Part shown: positions 1 through 7,885 of the stretch, one piece after another
Layout: each line of letters begins with the position of its first letter
How positions within the stretch are numbered: position 1 is the stretch's first letter
Source of the DNA: Chara braunii
Taxonomy: Eukaryota > Streptophyta > Charophyceae > Charales > Characeae
Direction of reading: 5' to 3'
NCBI GenBank assembly: GCA_003427395.1
Contig: BFEA01000746.1
Coordinates: 9,031-29,912 of the forward strand
Length of the DNA: 20,882 nucleotides
Translations under genes and position numbers: made by a program
The notes under the pieces: model-generated
Databases searched by the model: none
Told to the model about the DNA's origin: nothing
The model's input: the letters and a program-made list of their open reading frames with translations, nothing else

Positions 1-70
<70 letters not shown>
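1..70. repeat. Poly-A run at contig edge
   Basis: Seventy uninterrupted A residues open the window. It may be the tail of a retroposed element or simply the homopolymer where assembly stopped; with no sequence to the left it cannot be assigned. Confidence 0.95.
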
Positions 71-71
<1 letters not shown>

Positions 72-95
72 AACAACAACAACAACAACAACAAC
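71..95. repeat. (CAA)n microsatellite
   Basis: Just over eight CAA units follow the poly-A directly. A/CAA-rich tails of this kind often close SINE or LINE insertions, but no element body is visible to the left. Confidence 0.9.
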
Positions 96-151
96 GGAAT
101 CTAACAAAAATCTAACCACAAACTCCCCTAACCTGCCAAGTGTCGAGGTTG

Positions 152-222
152 TTGTACTTGGCCTCAACTAACTTGGACTTTAACTAACGTCGATATTAAG
201 GTCGCGGGTTCGAGCCCCGACC
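152..222 (+). repeat. tRNA-like sequence, probable SINE head
   Basis: A B-box match GGTTCGAGCCC (207-217) lies in a T-arm-like hairpin (CGGG/CCCG). An A-box-like stretch TGGCCTCAACTAACTTGG lies about 48 nt upstream, close to the normal spacing of an internal RNA polymerase III promoter. No proper acceptor stem closes the structure, so I read it as a degenerate tRNA-derived SINE head and not a functional tRNA. Confidence 0.45.
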
Positions 223-265
223 AAATGTGCCCTGTCCGAAAATATTGGGGCTCCCGGACAAAAAA

Positions 266-350
266 GGAGCTAGACTCAGTAGTCTTTCCGGCCTCGATCC
301 CCGCATCCCCCGTTTTCAAAGTCAACACTGCAACCTACTGAGCTAGCTCC
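266..350 (-). repeat. tRNA-like SINE head inside a 17-bp inverted repeat
   Basis: On the minus strand, GGAGC is followed by an A box TAGCTCAGTAGG (345-334), a GTT/AAC anticodon-stem-like segment with a CTTTGAA-type loop, and a B-box-like GGATCGAGGCC (300-290). The 45-nt A-to-B spacing is that of a real tRNA, and the 5' part resembles tRNA-Phe. The ends, GGAGCTAGCTCAGTAG and CTACTGAGTCTAGCTCC, are complementary apart from one extra base. The helix therefore runs through the A box, which no canonical tRNA does. Confidence 0.5.
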
Positions 351-392
351 TACTTCAAGTAGAAGAGGAGCAACTCAGTACATATGTAGTAG

Positions 393-470
393 CGGGGCTC
401 AGTCTGCCTAGAGGTCTGAGCCCGTTATCCCTAAGCATGTGTGTGTCTGCACGGTTGCTTGTCTCCGTGC
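393..470. other. Two adjacent small hairpins
   Basis: GGGCTCAG (395-402) pairs perfectly with CTGAGCCC (416-423). A little downstream GCACGG (449-454) pairs with CCGTGC (465-470). The interval is GC-rich relative to its flanks. No function is assigned. Confidence 0.5.
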
Positions 471-639
471 CTGTCTGAGTGTTTGTCGACTTTGAGTGTG
501 TGTATGTCCCGTAAGGCCTTTGGCTGATAGGATGTCCTGAAAGGCGGATACTTACTTGCGATCGTGACATTTGAGGGCCACGACGGGGAAAAACACCTAA
601 GTGGCGGAGGAAGAGGTTCGTGATACTTAGGATCAACGA

Positions 640-974
640 AAAACCTTTAAGTAGTAGGCCAACTGATACCTTACCAAACAGAGGGTAGATGTACCGGATA
701 TTCGAGGTCGAGCAAGGCGTGCCTTAGATGTATCTTGACATATCAGTAACCTAGTCAATCCTTCGATCTTCCCAGTCGAATGGTACTAGTACCGATTCTA
801 AACGTTGTCGAGCGCATCGGTCCGGCACCTCATAAGGCAGCGCGGGACCCTACCGGCCGCGTCACGCAGGAGTTGGTCTAAATCTTCGTCTTGAATATAC
901 ATGGAGCTTCCGCAAGCCGCTCCGACCGAGTGCGCCAGCCATAACTCTCGCGAGCCCCTACGACAGGATAGGAT
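640..974. other. No gene seen
   Basis: Moderate-GC unique-looking sequence. The only structure noted is the perfect 12-bp palindrome GGTACTAGTACC at 782-793. Short reading frames here show no protein-like composition. Confidence 0.6.
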
Positions 975-1262
975 CTACGCGAGGCACGACTTACCTCTAC
1001 CTTACGGGAGCTGTCACCTCCCTTCGATGGGCGTATCCCAGCCGAGTTACCAGTCCACAGTACCAAAGCTAATCAACTGCAATCGCAGAGGTGGACCAGC
1101 CGATGGCGTTTCTCGTTCGCTGTAGCACAGGGGGTATGCGCGGTAATACGCCGCTATCGAACCTGCACGCGAACCGACGCCTCGGGGGGCTTAGGTCCCA
1201 AGCGCGACTCGTCGCTGGTCGACGAGGACGCATTCCACACGCCACGCGCACACCACTATAAA
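975..1262. repeat. Dispersed ~290-bp repeat, copy 1
   Basis: This segment aligns in direct orientation with 5385-5675. Shared blocks include ACTTACCTC (from about 989), GGGCGTATCCC, GCAATCGCAGAGGT and CCGA.GGCGTTT, and the match continues weakly to about 1250. The central GGGCGTATCCC block is the core of a small hairpin in both copies: TGGG/CCCA here, GTGGG/CCCAC in copy 2. The minus strand carries GAGGTAAGT, a good splice-donor consensus. I do not recognise the family. Confidence 0.7.
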
Positions 1263-1542
1263 AAACATAAAAACAAAAACACTATTATATACACGTACAC
1301 ACAACGGCCCAGAACAGACAACGCGACCACACTCCTAGTCCCTTAGTAGTCATCCCATAACTTCTCCGATGCGGAAATCGGATAGGCGTCGCGTGCAAGA
1401 CTTAGTATAAAACCATGCGGACGTAGGGCTAACTCATATCGACTCGCAATGCAAGCATGCGCAAGCGGTCGCAGTGATGGCGTACTATGTAGTACCCATA
1501 CTTATGCAGTCCTCTTTAATCTCGAGAATCACGTTCGACACT
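1263..1542. other. No gene seen
   Basis: An A-rich stretch (1260-1300) follows the repeat copy and then grades into mixed sequence. No coding region, RNA gene or strong repeat is visible. Confidence 0.55.
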
Positions 1543-1760
1543 CAAGTGCCGGTTGACACTCGCCTTGAAGAATTGATTTCTCGATGCTGGACAACCGCCA
1601 AGTGCGGTTGACAACCACACCCTCTTCTGCACCCTGCAGAGAATGGGTGGTATACATGTTCATACCTGTGGTGACAATCGTCTCTTATTGCCATGGAGAC
1701 CATCTCCATCACCCAGGGTCTGGAAAAAAGTCAAGGGGTTTGACTTTGACGGTTGCCACA
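1543..1760. other. Hairpin-rich segment
   Basis: CAACCGC (1592-1598) and GCGGTTG (1604-1610) form a perfect stem with a 5-nt loop. ATGGAGA (1693-1699) and TCTCCAT (1703-1709) form a 7-bp stem with a 3-nt loop, enclosed by GGGTG (1645-1649) and CACCC (1710-1714). The phrase AAGTGC(C)GGTTGACA occurs at 1543 and again at 1600. The 65-aa frame through the segment has no recognisable protein character. Confidence 0.45.
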
Positions 1761-2499
1761 GACTACAACGTCCAACTATAAAAATTAACAAGCAAAATCT
1801 CCGAATAAATAAATAAACATCCCAACACTCATATGTTAAATCAGAACTCGAGATAAAACGAAAGAAGGGGGGAACATAAACCCATCAGGTATGTAGATCG
1901 TGTGACACATGGTTGTCATTCTCACTGTCTTTAGAGGGTGTACCAAGCTCCAAAATACTAACCTGCATAAAACACAAGCACATACAATAGCCACATTGCC
2001 ATACACCAATGTGGTCAACTTTACTTTTCCCTGTAACTCACACCACGCCTCACACACTCAAGCCCCAGTCATAGTTCAACTTTTCATAAATCTCATAAAT
2101 TCTTTATAATGACCATTTAAAAGAAGTCCGGTTAAAACCCTCAAAGAAACATATCAAATCACATGTCTAAGGCAATCAAGTTGAGGTACAGGCGTAAGCA
2201 AAGTTGTGTCGTGAGCCGATAAGTCGGCGATCAACCAACCGACCTATTACCAGCGATAACAAAAAATGATCATCGTAGGATCAAGCTGAAGCTAGTCCAA
2301 ATCTTGGATCGAATGTTCAAAGAAGATCTGTATCATACGACAGGTCAATGCCCAAGCTAAATCGTCAATATATGAAGATCAAATTCCCATGACACGTTCT
2401 CACTCAAGACTCTTCTAAATCTATCTCTAAGCTAATGCCCAAAGAAAGGTAGACCTTTGGCAAAATCTCCCCCATACAAAGTGGATCGCCAGAATCGTC
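1761..2499. other. No gene seen
   Basis: Unique-looking, moderately AT-rich sequence. Short frames on both strands around 1836-2109 overlap each other and look like chance. No repeat or RNA structure stood out. Confidence 0.55.
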
Positions 2500-3095
2500 A
2501 CCTGTCAAAATGTAATCTATCTCCTTTAAACTAAGGAAATTTCGGCAGCGTTTCCCATAGGAAAAGTGCCTTCTCAGAATTTATATCAGCCTAAATATGA
2601 AAACAAAAATAATCTTCAACTTTCCAAAGTCAAATTTTGTCTAACTCATTAATTAGCAAAAATTTTAGCAGCACTCCCTGTAGAAAAGGAAACTTCTCAT
2701 ATTTTTACTAAGCCATATATGAAAATCAGACAAGTTGGATTTTGAAAAGTCAAGTTTTGACTGGCGCCTTGGATTTGTAAAAAATTCGGCAACGCTTCCC
2801 GTAGAGAAAGTAACTTACCAAAATTTATACAAAGCCAAGTTCAGAATCTAAAATGATTTTGACTTCTCAAGGTCTAATTTTTATTTAACTATCTGAATTA
2901 GCAAAAATTTGGGCAACACTCCCTTTAAAAAAAAAGATTTTCCATATTTTTAGTAAGTCATATATAAAAGTCATACAAACTAAACTTTGAAAAGACAAAA
3001 TCTGACTAACTCCTTGGTTTTGTATAAATTTCGGCAGCGCTTCCCGTAGAGAAAGTGACTTACCAAGATTTATACAAGACCAAGTATAATAAAAG
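2500..3095. repeat. Satellite-like array of ~122-bp monomers in A/B dimers
   Basis: Five monomers are phased by a core resembling CGGCAGCGCTTCCCGTAGA. The cores start near 2543, 2666, 2787, 2911 and 3032, giving spacings of 123, 121, 124 and 121. Monomers 1, 3 and 5 share TTTCGGCA.CG.TTCCCGTAG and AATTTATA; monomers 2 and 4 share GCA.CACTCCCT, CATATTTTTA and AGTCATATAT. The higher-order unit is therefore a ~245-bp AB dimer. The tail CTAACTCcTTGG recurs at monomer ends, and a truncated partial unit precedes the first core. Confidence 0.85.
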
Positions 3096-3100
3096 ATCCC

Positions 3101-3165
3101 AGAAAATGCAGAAATCGACCTAAGTAAAAAAAAATTAACTCAGAAAATGCAAAAATTGAAACTAA
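3101..3165. repeat. Short local duplication
   Basis: CAGAAAATGCAGAAATCGA is followed about 41 bp downstream by CAGAAAATGCAAAAATTGA. It lies directly beyond the end of the 122-bp array and may be array-edge debris. Confidence 0.5.
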
Positions 3166-3421
3166 CTCCTATGACTCTAGCACGTGGCGAGCAACTAAAG
3201 CAACTACCTATCAACTGCAACTCACACTAAACAGTGATCTCACTCAACCACATGTAGGCCAAACCACAAAGGTAAGTACTCTCACTATCCTAAGGTCAAC
3301 CTCATAAACAATATTTCGTAATCTTTCAATGATTTATCCCTTTATACCCAGCTTACATAAGGCGTAAAGTCAGGTCACCCAAACTTATGGGACATGCCTG
3401 ACCCAGCCATTGAGTATACAC

Positions 3422-3452
3422 AGAAGAGAGGGCACGACTACTTCTCTCTTCT
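3422..3452. other. 9-bp perfect hairpin
   Basis: AGAAGAGAG (3422-3430) pairs perfectly with CTCTCTTCT (3444-3452) across a 13-nt loop. It lies within the hairpin series but lacks the AAACTTAT loop. Confidence 0.6.
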
Positions 3453-3541
3453 TTGGGCATATGACTACACCATTCTAGATGCCCTTAAGTGTTTAATAGT
3501 CATGTTGTATACATATATCTTTGAACTTAATCTTCAAAGCG

Positions 3542-3653
3542 GGCGTAAAACTAAGTCATTCGTCTTAGAAGCAATGCTCAGTCGGCCCAAGTTATCTCCA
3601 GTTATACTCTTAGTTATACTCTTTTCAGATTGTGATTAGCTATAGTAAGACTA
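3542..3653 (-). repeat. Inverted copy of the 7646-7758 repeat segment
   Basis: The reverse complement of this segment aligns with 7646-7758 at roughly 80% identity by eye, with two or three small gaps. Shared blocks include AAAAGAGTATAA, GATAACTT/GGTAACTT, ACTGAGCATTG, TTCTAAGA and GAATGAC. It links the AAACTTAT hairpin locus to the second hairpin locus. Confidence 0.75.
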
Positions 3654-4246
3654 CCTGAACTTATAGAATAGTCTGACTAGCCTGTTCTAGTAATAAAGTA
3701 TAGTCAAATTATAACCTTTTGGTTCCAGCATGTGCGAGGCATTGGTCCAGACTACCTAAACTTATAGAATAGTCTGACTCTCTGCCCGGTTTGTTTCACA
3801 TAATAAAAGCAGGAAGAGGCCGAACCACCTAAACTTATAGAATGACTCAGACCTCCTCGTTCAGAACCAAAGAAACTGAAAACGTCCAAGTAAACAAGGC
3901 AACCAAGTCACCTGAACTTACAGAATGTGCTTGGTTCCTGAAAAGTCAATCACAGTTAACCCTCACAAGTCAGAGCAACCAGACCACCTAAACTTATAGA
4001 ATGGTCTGATTCTCAAGGCAATTCCACAACACTGGGTCTCCCAAAACTTATGGGGATTTCCCAGCCTCCAGAGCAAACAGACCATCCAAACCTATGAAAT
4101 GGTCTGATGCTCCAAACAATCCAAAATAAACACAGCATTGGATCTCCCCAAACTTATGGGGACTTCACAGCCTTAATGACCCAAAAAAATATTAAGCAAT
4201 ACTACCTTCCTCCCAACCTTCCCCCAGATGCAATCCCACAGTCTCC

Positions 4247-4272
4247 TTTCAGTTAAACAATAAAAACTGAAA
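4247..4272. other. 8-bp perfect hairpin
   Basis: TTTCAGTT (4247-4254) pairs with AACTGAAA (4265-4272) around a 10-nt A-rich loop. It lies 85 bp beyond the last AAACTTAT hairpin. Confidence 0.55.
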
Positions 4273-4279
4273 CTGAATT

Positions 4280-5384
4280 TTCACAATCACTCTTTTATTA
4301 AGTCTGGTTTATGTCCTGAAGTCAAACTGAAAGTCAAGATAGGGATACATGCAGTATACTCAGTCAAAACACAATAAGGAATACATATAAGAGTTATAAG
4401 AGGGTTTATAGAAGGAAAGCAAGGGTTACCTTTCAGTTCCCTGCCTCCAGAACTCCTCCTGAGTTCCGGCAGAGCTCCAGCAATTAGTGGGTTGACTCCC
4501 CACAGAGTCTTGTTGCGGTCCTACAGGGTGCAATCCCGCCTGCCACATTCCTCTCAGAACCACAGACTAGACTTAGAGTAAGAAGGGCAGAATGAGGGGT
4601 TTGAGACTCTCGAGATACAGGAGGGGGACAAACTCAACTCTCAGGAGAGGGCCTCGTGACCTTCATGCGCCTGAGGGCCCCGCAATGGTGGCCAAAGCAC
4701 GACTGTTGTACAAACTGAAGTTAGACTACCAGTTGTTGGCTCTTTGGTGACTCTTCAATCTGCAGCAATGACCCTCTTTAAAGAAGTTTAGTCACACCGC
4801 AAAGCAGCTCGATCCGAAATGTATTGGCCCCCATTCAGGACACGGTTGTAGACCGAAAAAAAAACTCAGTTTCCCCTCTCTCCGTAACGAAGCAGCAATG
4901 TGATCCAGCTGACCATTTGGTGGGTGGAGTATGCGCAATTACTCATCACGCAGTCCTCACCAACCTCGACAGCATCCAATTCACAGGTGGACTCCCGCTA
5001 CTTCGGTCTACAGAATAAGCAACATACTAGCCAAAAAGGCAAGCCGCCAAGTCTGCCACTCACTTCTGGCTACTTCAGCCTATTGGGTGGTCAGTGTATC
5101 GGTCAGCAGATAGATCTGCAATCCCGTTGGTCTCCTCAGTGCGCAGGCCGTCAGATGAGCAGTACTCTGGTCAATGCATAGGGCTCCTCCCCCCCCCCGT
5201 GTTTTTACTCAACTACGTGTGTACTCAGCAGTAGGGCGCCGCAACAAGCCCTGGCAATACACAATACAAATACAGCAATGCGCGGCGTAGACCAAGCGCA
5301 ATCACAGCGTCATATAACAAAAGTCCAACCAGCAGGTCGTGACTAAATCATTTATCAGTAAGATAGTGCCAAAACAAAATTAAT
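4280..5384. other. No gene recognised
   Basis: Mixed-composition sequence with higher GC from about 4430 to 4720. Three overlapping short frames near 4824-5181 lie in different phases and share no protein-like signature. A run of ten C residues lies near 5190-5200. No repeat or RNA gene was supported. Confidence 0.5.
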
Positions 5385-5675
5385 AATTCTATGAGGTACA
5401 ACTTACCTCCACCTGCAGGAGCTCTCACCATCCCTTAGGTGGGCGTATCCCCACTGAGTTACTGATCCACGTGCAAAGGCTTTTACATGCAATCGCAGAG
5501 GTAGGTCAGCCGAGGGCGTTTTCTCGATCGTCGTAGCATAGGCATACGCGCGGTAGAACGCCTTAAAACTGACCTGTAAATCGCGCCCGAGGGGCTAACT
5601 CCCTCGGACCGACTATCTTATCACGTCGACCTTTCTGGACAGTCTTCCACGCTTTAGCTAACTATACCAATGAAT
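5385..5675. repeat. Dispersed ~290-bp repeat, copy 2
   Basis: This copy begins like copy 1 (ACTTACCTC.ACC) and keeps the GGGCGTATCCC hairpin core, here with a longer GTGGG/CCCAC stem. It also shares CAATCGCAGAGGT and GTAGCA...CGCGGTA. The two copies are strongly diverged, so they are old. They could be remnants of the long terminal repeats of a dead element, or two independent insertions of one family. Confidence 0.7.
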
Positions 5676-6360
5676 CTATGTTCCTTCGTTGACCATATGA
5701 GAAATGCCAAAGTCCAAACCCTTTTGTAATCTCTCACTTTCTCAATATTTCAACAGAATCCTAGGCAATAACCTTCCTAGGCTCAGACCAGAGTATGACC
5801 TTGTTACAAGTATATATGTAAATCATGGGAAGTGAATGAGCGGTAGACCTCACTTTCATAATTGAGGTGCCCCGTGTCCGAATTATCCCAGACGATCTCA
5901 AAGCTCAGAAAGACAGTTCACTGCCTAACACTTGTGCAGATGCAAGATATCACATACACACATGCAAACACAGAATGCGCTACGAGCGTAAACCTTTATC
6001 CCATTCATAGTTAGTCCCTCACGCCCCAAAACCTTGAAAACGACACTCCTTCCTACTCCTGACTCCTTTCACCCAGCCCTTCCCCTTTTCAAAGAGCTTC
6101 GAAAGTGACTTGGACAATTCAGACTTAGGTACAGGGGACCTAAGACTCCTGCGGGATACAACCGTGAGGTCCAACACAAGAATTACTTTGCGTATGGCTG
6201 TAGGACTGACACGCGCGACAGCGACGTTTACCTAGCGTTTGGCTGCAATTTGGGCATCCTACTATGATTTCGGCACCATTGTAAGGCCCTCAGGCGTTTT
6301 AAGGTATCAAGGCTCTCTCACGCGAGTTTGAGTGCACCCTCCTCGTGTCTGAGTGACAAC
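5676..6360. other. No gene seen
   Basis: Unique-looking sequence. One minor hairpin was noted, CTTAGGT (6124-6130) with ACCTAAG (6138-6144). No coding signal or known RNA was found. Confidence 0.5.
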
Positions 6361-6523
6361 ATAAAAATTTCTCATAATCAAATAATCATTCTATTGTAAA
6401 ATTACATTCTAAATTTTAAATTTCATTCCATCTTAAAAAATGTCATTCCACTTTTAAAATTTTCAGTCTTCCTTGAAAATTTTTATTCCAAGAATGAAGT
6501 ATCCTTTCTTATTTGTACTGCAT

Positions 6524-6708
6524 GTTAGAGATTGAATGAAAGTCTTGATGAGTTCATGAAATATTTTAATTAGACTGTCATTCTATATAAGGATTTTCAA
6601 TCATAAATATGTTAATCCAATTTAAATTATAAGGTAATTGTTGTAGTAGAATGAAAGTTTAATTAAAATATTTCAAAAACTCGTCCACACTTTCGTTCCA
6701 TCTTAAAC
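6524..6708. mobile_element. Foldback-like inverted repeat with 63-bp arms
   Basis: Left arm 6524-6586 and the reverse complement of right arm 6646-6708 align without obvious gaps, with 46 of 56 positions identical in the best-aligned part. The longest perfect block is TGAAATATTTTAATTA. A 59-bp AT-rich spacer separates the arms. Weaker TCATTCCA-type motifs continue outward on both sides from about 6390 to 6800, so the element may be larger. This form fits a MITE or foldback element; no target-site duplication was identified. Confidence 0.6.
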
Positions 6709-6719
6709 AAATGGATATA

Positions 6720-7295
6720 GTTGGAAGGTAAAGCTCATTTTTAGACGGAAACTTATCAAATAAAATTGTAAATTTTAGAATTCGACGAACATTGGAATGA
6801 TAATTTTAAATATGAAGGATTTTTTTTTAATTAAATATTTTTTGAACTTTCATTTCTTGCCGGAATTTTTATGTTGGACTTAATTTTTTTTTCTTCCGCA
6901 TTTCTTACTCTGAGTCTAGTCTATTGGTTTAGAGAACAAGGCGGAAGGCGGGATTGGAAACCCGTAATCCGCGCTAAGGCTTTGTGAGAGGTTTACCCAA
7001 CGATTGCGGGAGCTATACTGGAGCCTAGGCGAGGTTCTGGGGGCAGCGAACTGTCAGGTAAACTCTTATCTTTATGTGTGTAACTATACCCTTATCAAGT
7101 ACAACCCTCTATTTGGTTTGCTATGTATGCATGTGTCCCTATGAATTTATAATTTTTCAGGATTCAATCCAGACTAAATAAAGGGAATGCATGTGTGACA
7201 TTATCTACTTCTTCTATCGTTTGAATTCAGACAAGAGGGATGGACTCGGAGAAGGTGGAAGGAGGTAGTTTTGTTTGAGCTTAGATGAGTCTTCA
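6720..7295. other. No gene seen
   Basis: T-rich sequence to about 6900, then a short GC-richer island (6940-7050), then T-rich sequence again. No coding frame, tRNA or repeat was supported. Confidence 0.5.
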
Positions 7296-7645
7296 AATGT
7301 CAGGCATTATTTCTAAGATGAATGGCCTGATCACTTCGTTTTGTTCTGTTTTCTGAAGAACCAAACATTGTTTATAAAATAAATGGTTTGATTGCTATGT
7401 TTCTTCGACTTGTTTTCTCCACAACTACTTACAAGTGTTGTTTCTAAGATGAATGGTTCGACTCTTTGTGTATTTCTTCTGAGGGAGGTTCGGGTCAAAT
7501 GACTAAGAATTGTTTCTAATATGTATGGTTTTAGTCTAAGGTCACCCATACTTAATGAGAACTGAGAATAAGACTCTCTATATTTTTACGATATAAACGT
7601 ATATCTATGCAAACTAGGTTAGTCGTACATTGTTTCTAAGATGAA

Positions 7646-7758
7646 TAGTCTGACTATAGCCTTATCATAAAGAAAAGAGTATAATTAAGAGTTATAATTT
7701 GAGGTAACTTCGGTCCACTGAGCATTGTTTCTAAGATGAATGACCCAGTCCTACGTTT
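7646..7758 (+). repeat. Segment homologous, inverted, to 3542-3653
   Basis: This is the partner of the inverted copy in the AAACTTAT hairpin locus. It includes most of one CTAAGATGAATG hairpin unit, so that unit type is present in both loci. Confidence 0.75.
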
Positions 7759-7778
7759 CGTTTAAACACTAAGCTCAA

Positions 7779-7780
<2 letters not shown>

Positions 7781-7829
<49 letters not shown>
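7781..7829. repeat. (AT)n microsatellite
   Basis: Forty-nine bases of uninterrupted AT dinucleotide, inserted between two hairpin units of the second series. It is able to extrude as a cruciform. Confidence 0.95.
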
Positions 7830-7833
<4 letters not shown>

Positions 7834-7885
7834 GATTATTAAACAACTCAAGGCGACGAGACATTATTTTTAAGATGAATGGTCG

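Larger units (their letters stand above)
3369..4162. repeat. Series of nine hairpins with conserved AAACTTAT loop and varying stems
   Basis: Each unit has the loop CC[T/C]AAACTTATAGAA or a close variant, enclosed by complementary arms that differ between units. Stems: GTCAGG/CCTGAC (3369-3402), AGACTA/TAGTCT (3648-3674), CAGACTA/TAGTCTG (3748-3776), a degraded unit near 3816-3855, AACCAAG/CTTGGTT (3901-3936), CAGACCA/TGGTCTG (3980-4008), CTGGG/CCCAG with inner TCCC/GGGA (4032-4064), CAGACCAT/ATGGTCTG with outer GAGC/GCTC (4071-4112), and TCCCC/GGGGA (4145-4162). Loop conservation with covarying stems suggests selection on folded DNA or RNA, or repeated copying of a foldable unit. No family is recognised. 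Confidence 0.8.
7300..7885. repeat. Second hairpin series, loop CATTGTTTCTAAGATGAATG
   Basis: Seven units share the core ATTgTTTCTAAGATGAATgg. Flanking arms differ but are mostly complementary: TCAGGC/GCCTGA (7300-7330), CAAAC/GTTTG (7362-7390), GACTAA/TTAGTC (7501-7536), TAGTC/GACTA (7620-7656), GGTC/GACC or ACTG/CAGT (7712-7749), and CGAC/GTCG (7854-7885). The unit at about 7431-7462 has lost its pairing. An inner ATT/AAT pair closes the loop in most units, usually with one bulged base on the 3' side. Confidence 0.75.

Noticed and set aside
782-793. GGTACTAGTACC palindrome as an operator-like site
   Set aside because: A single 12-bp palindrome is expected by chance in a window of this size, and no promoter or gene is nearby.
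989-1130. U1 snRNA gene or pseudogene, because the repeat begins ACTTACCT, the U1 5' end
   Set aside because: Beyond the first eight bases neither copy shows the U1 stem-loops, and no AATTTGTGG-type Sm site is present at the expected position. An eight-base match is too short.
3369-4162. CRISPR array
   Set aside because: Repeat spacing is irregular (about 44 to 275 bp), stems differ between units, there are no cas genes, and the window is eukaryotic.
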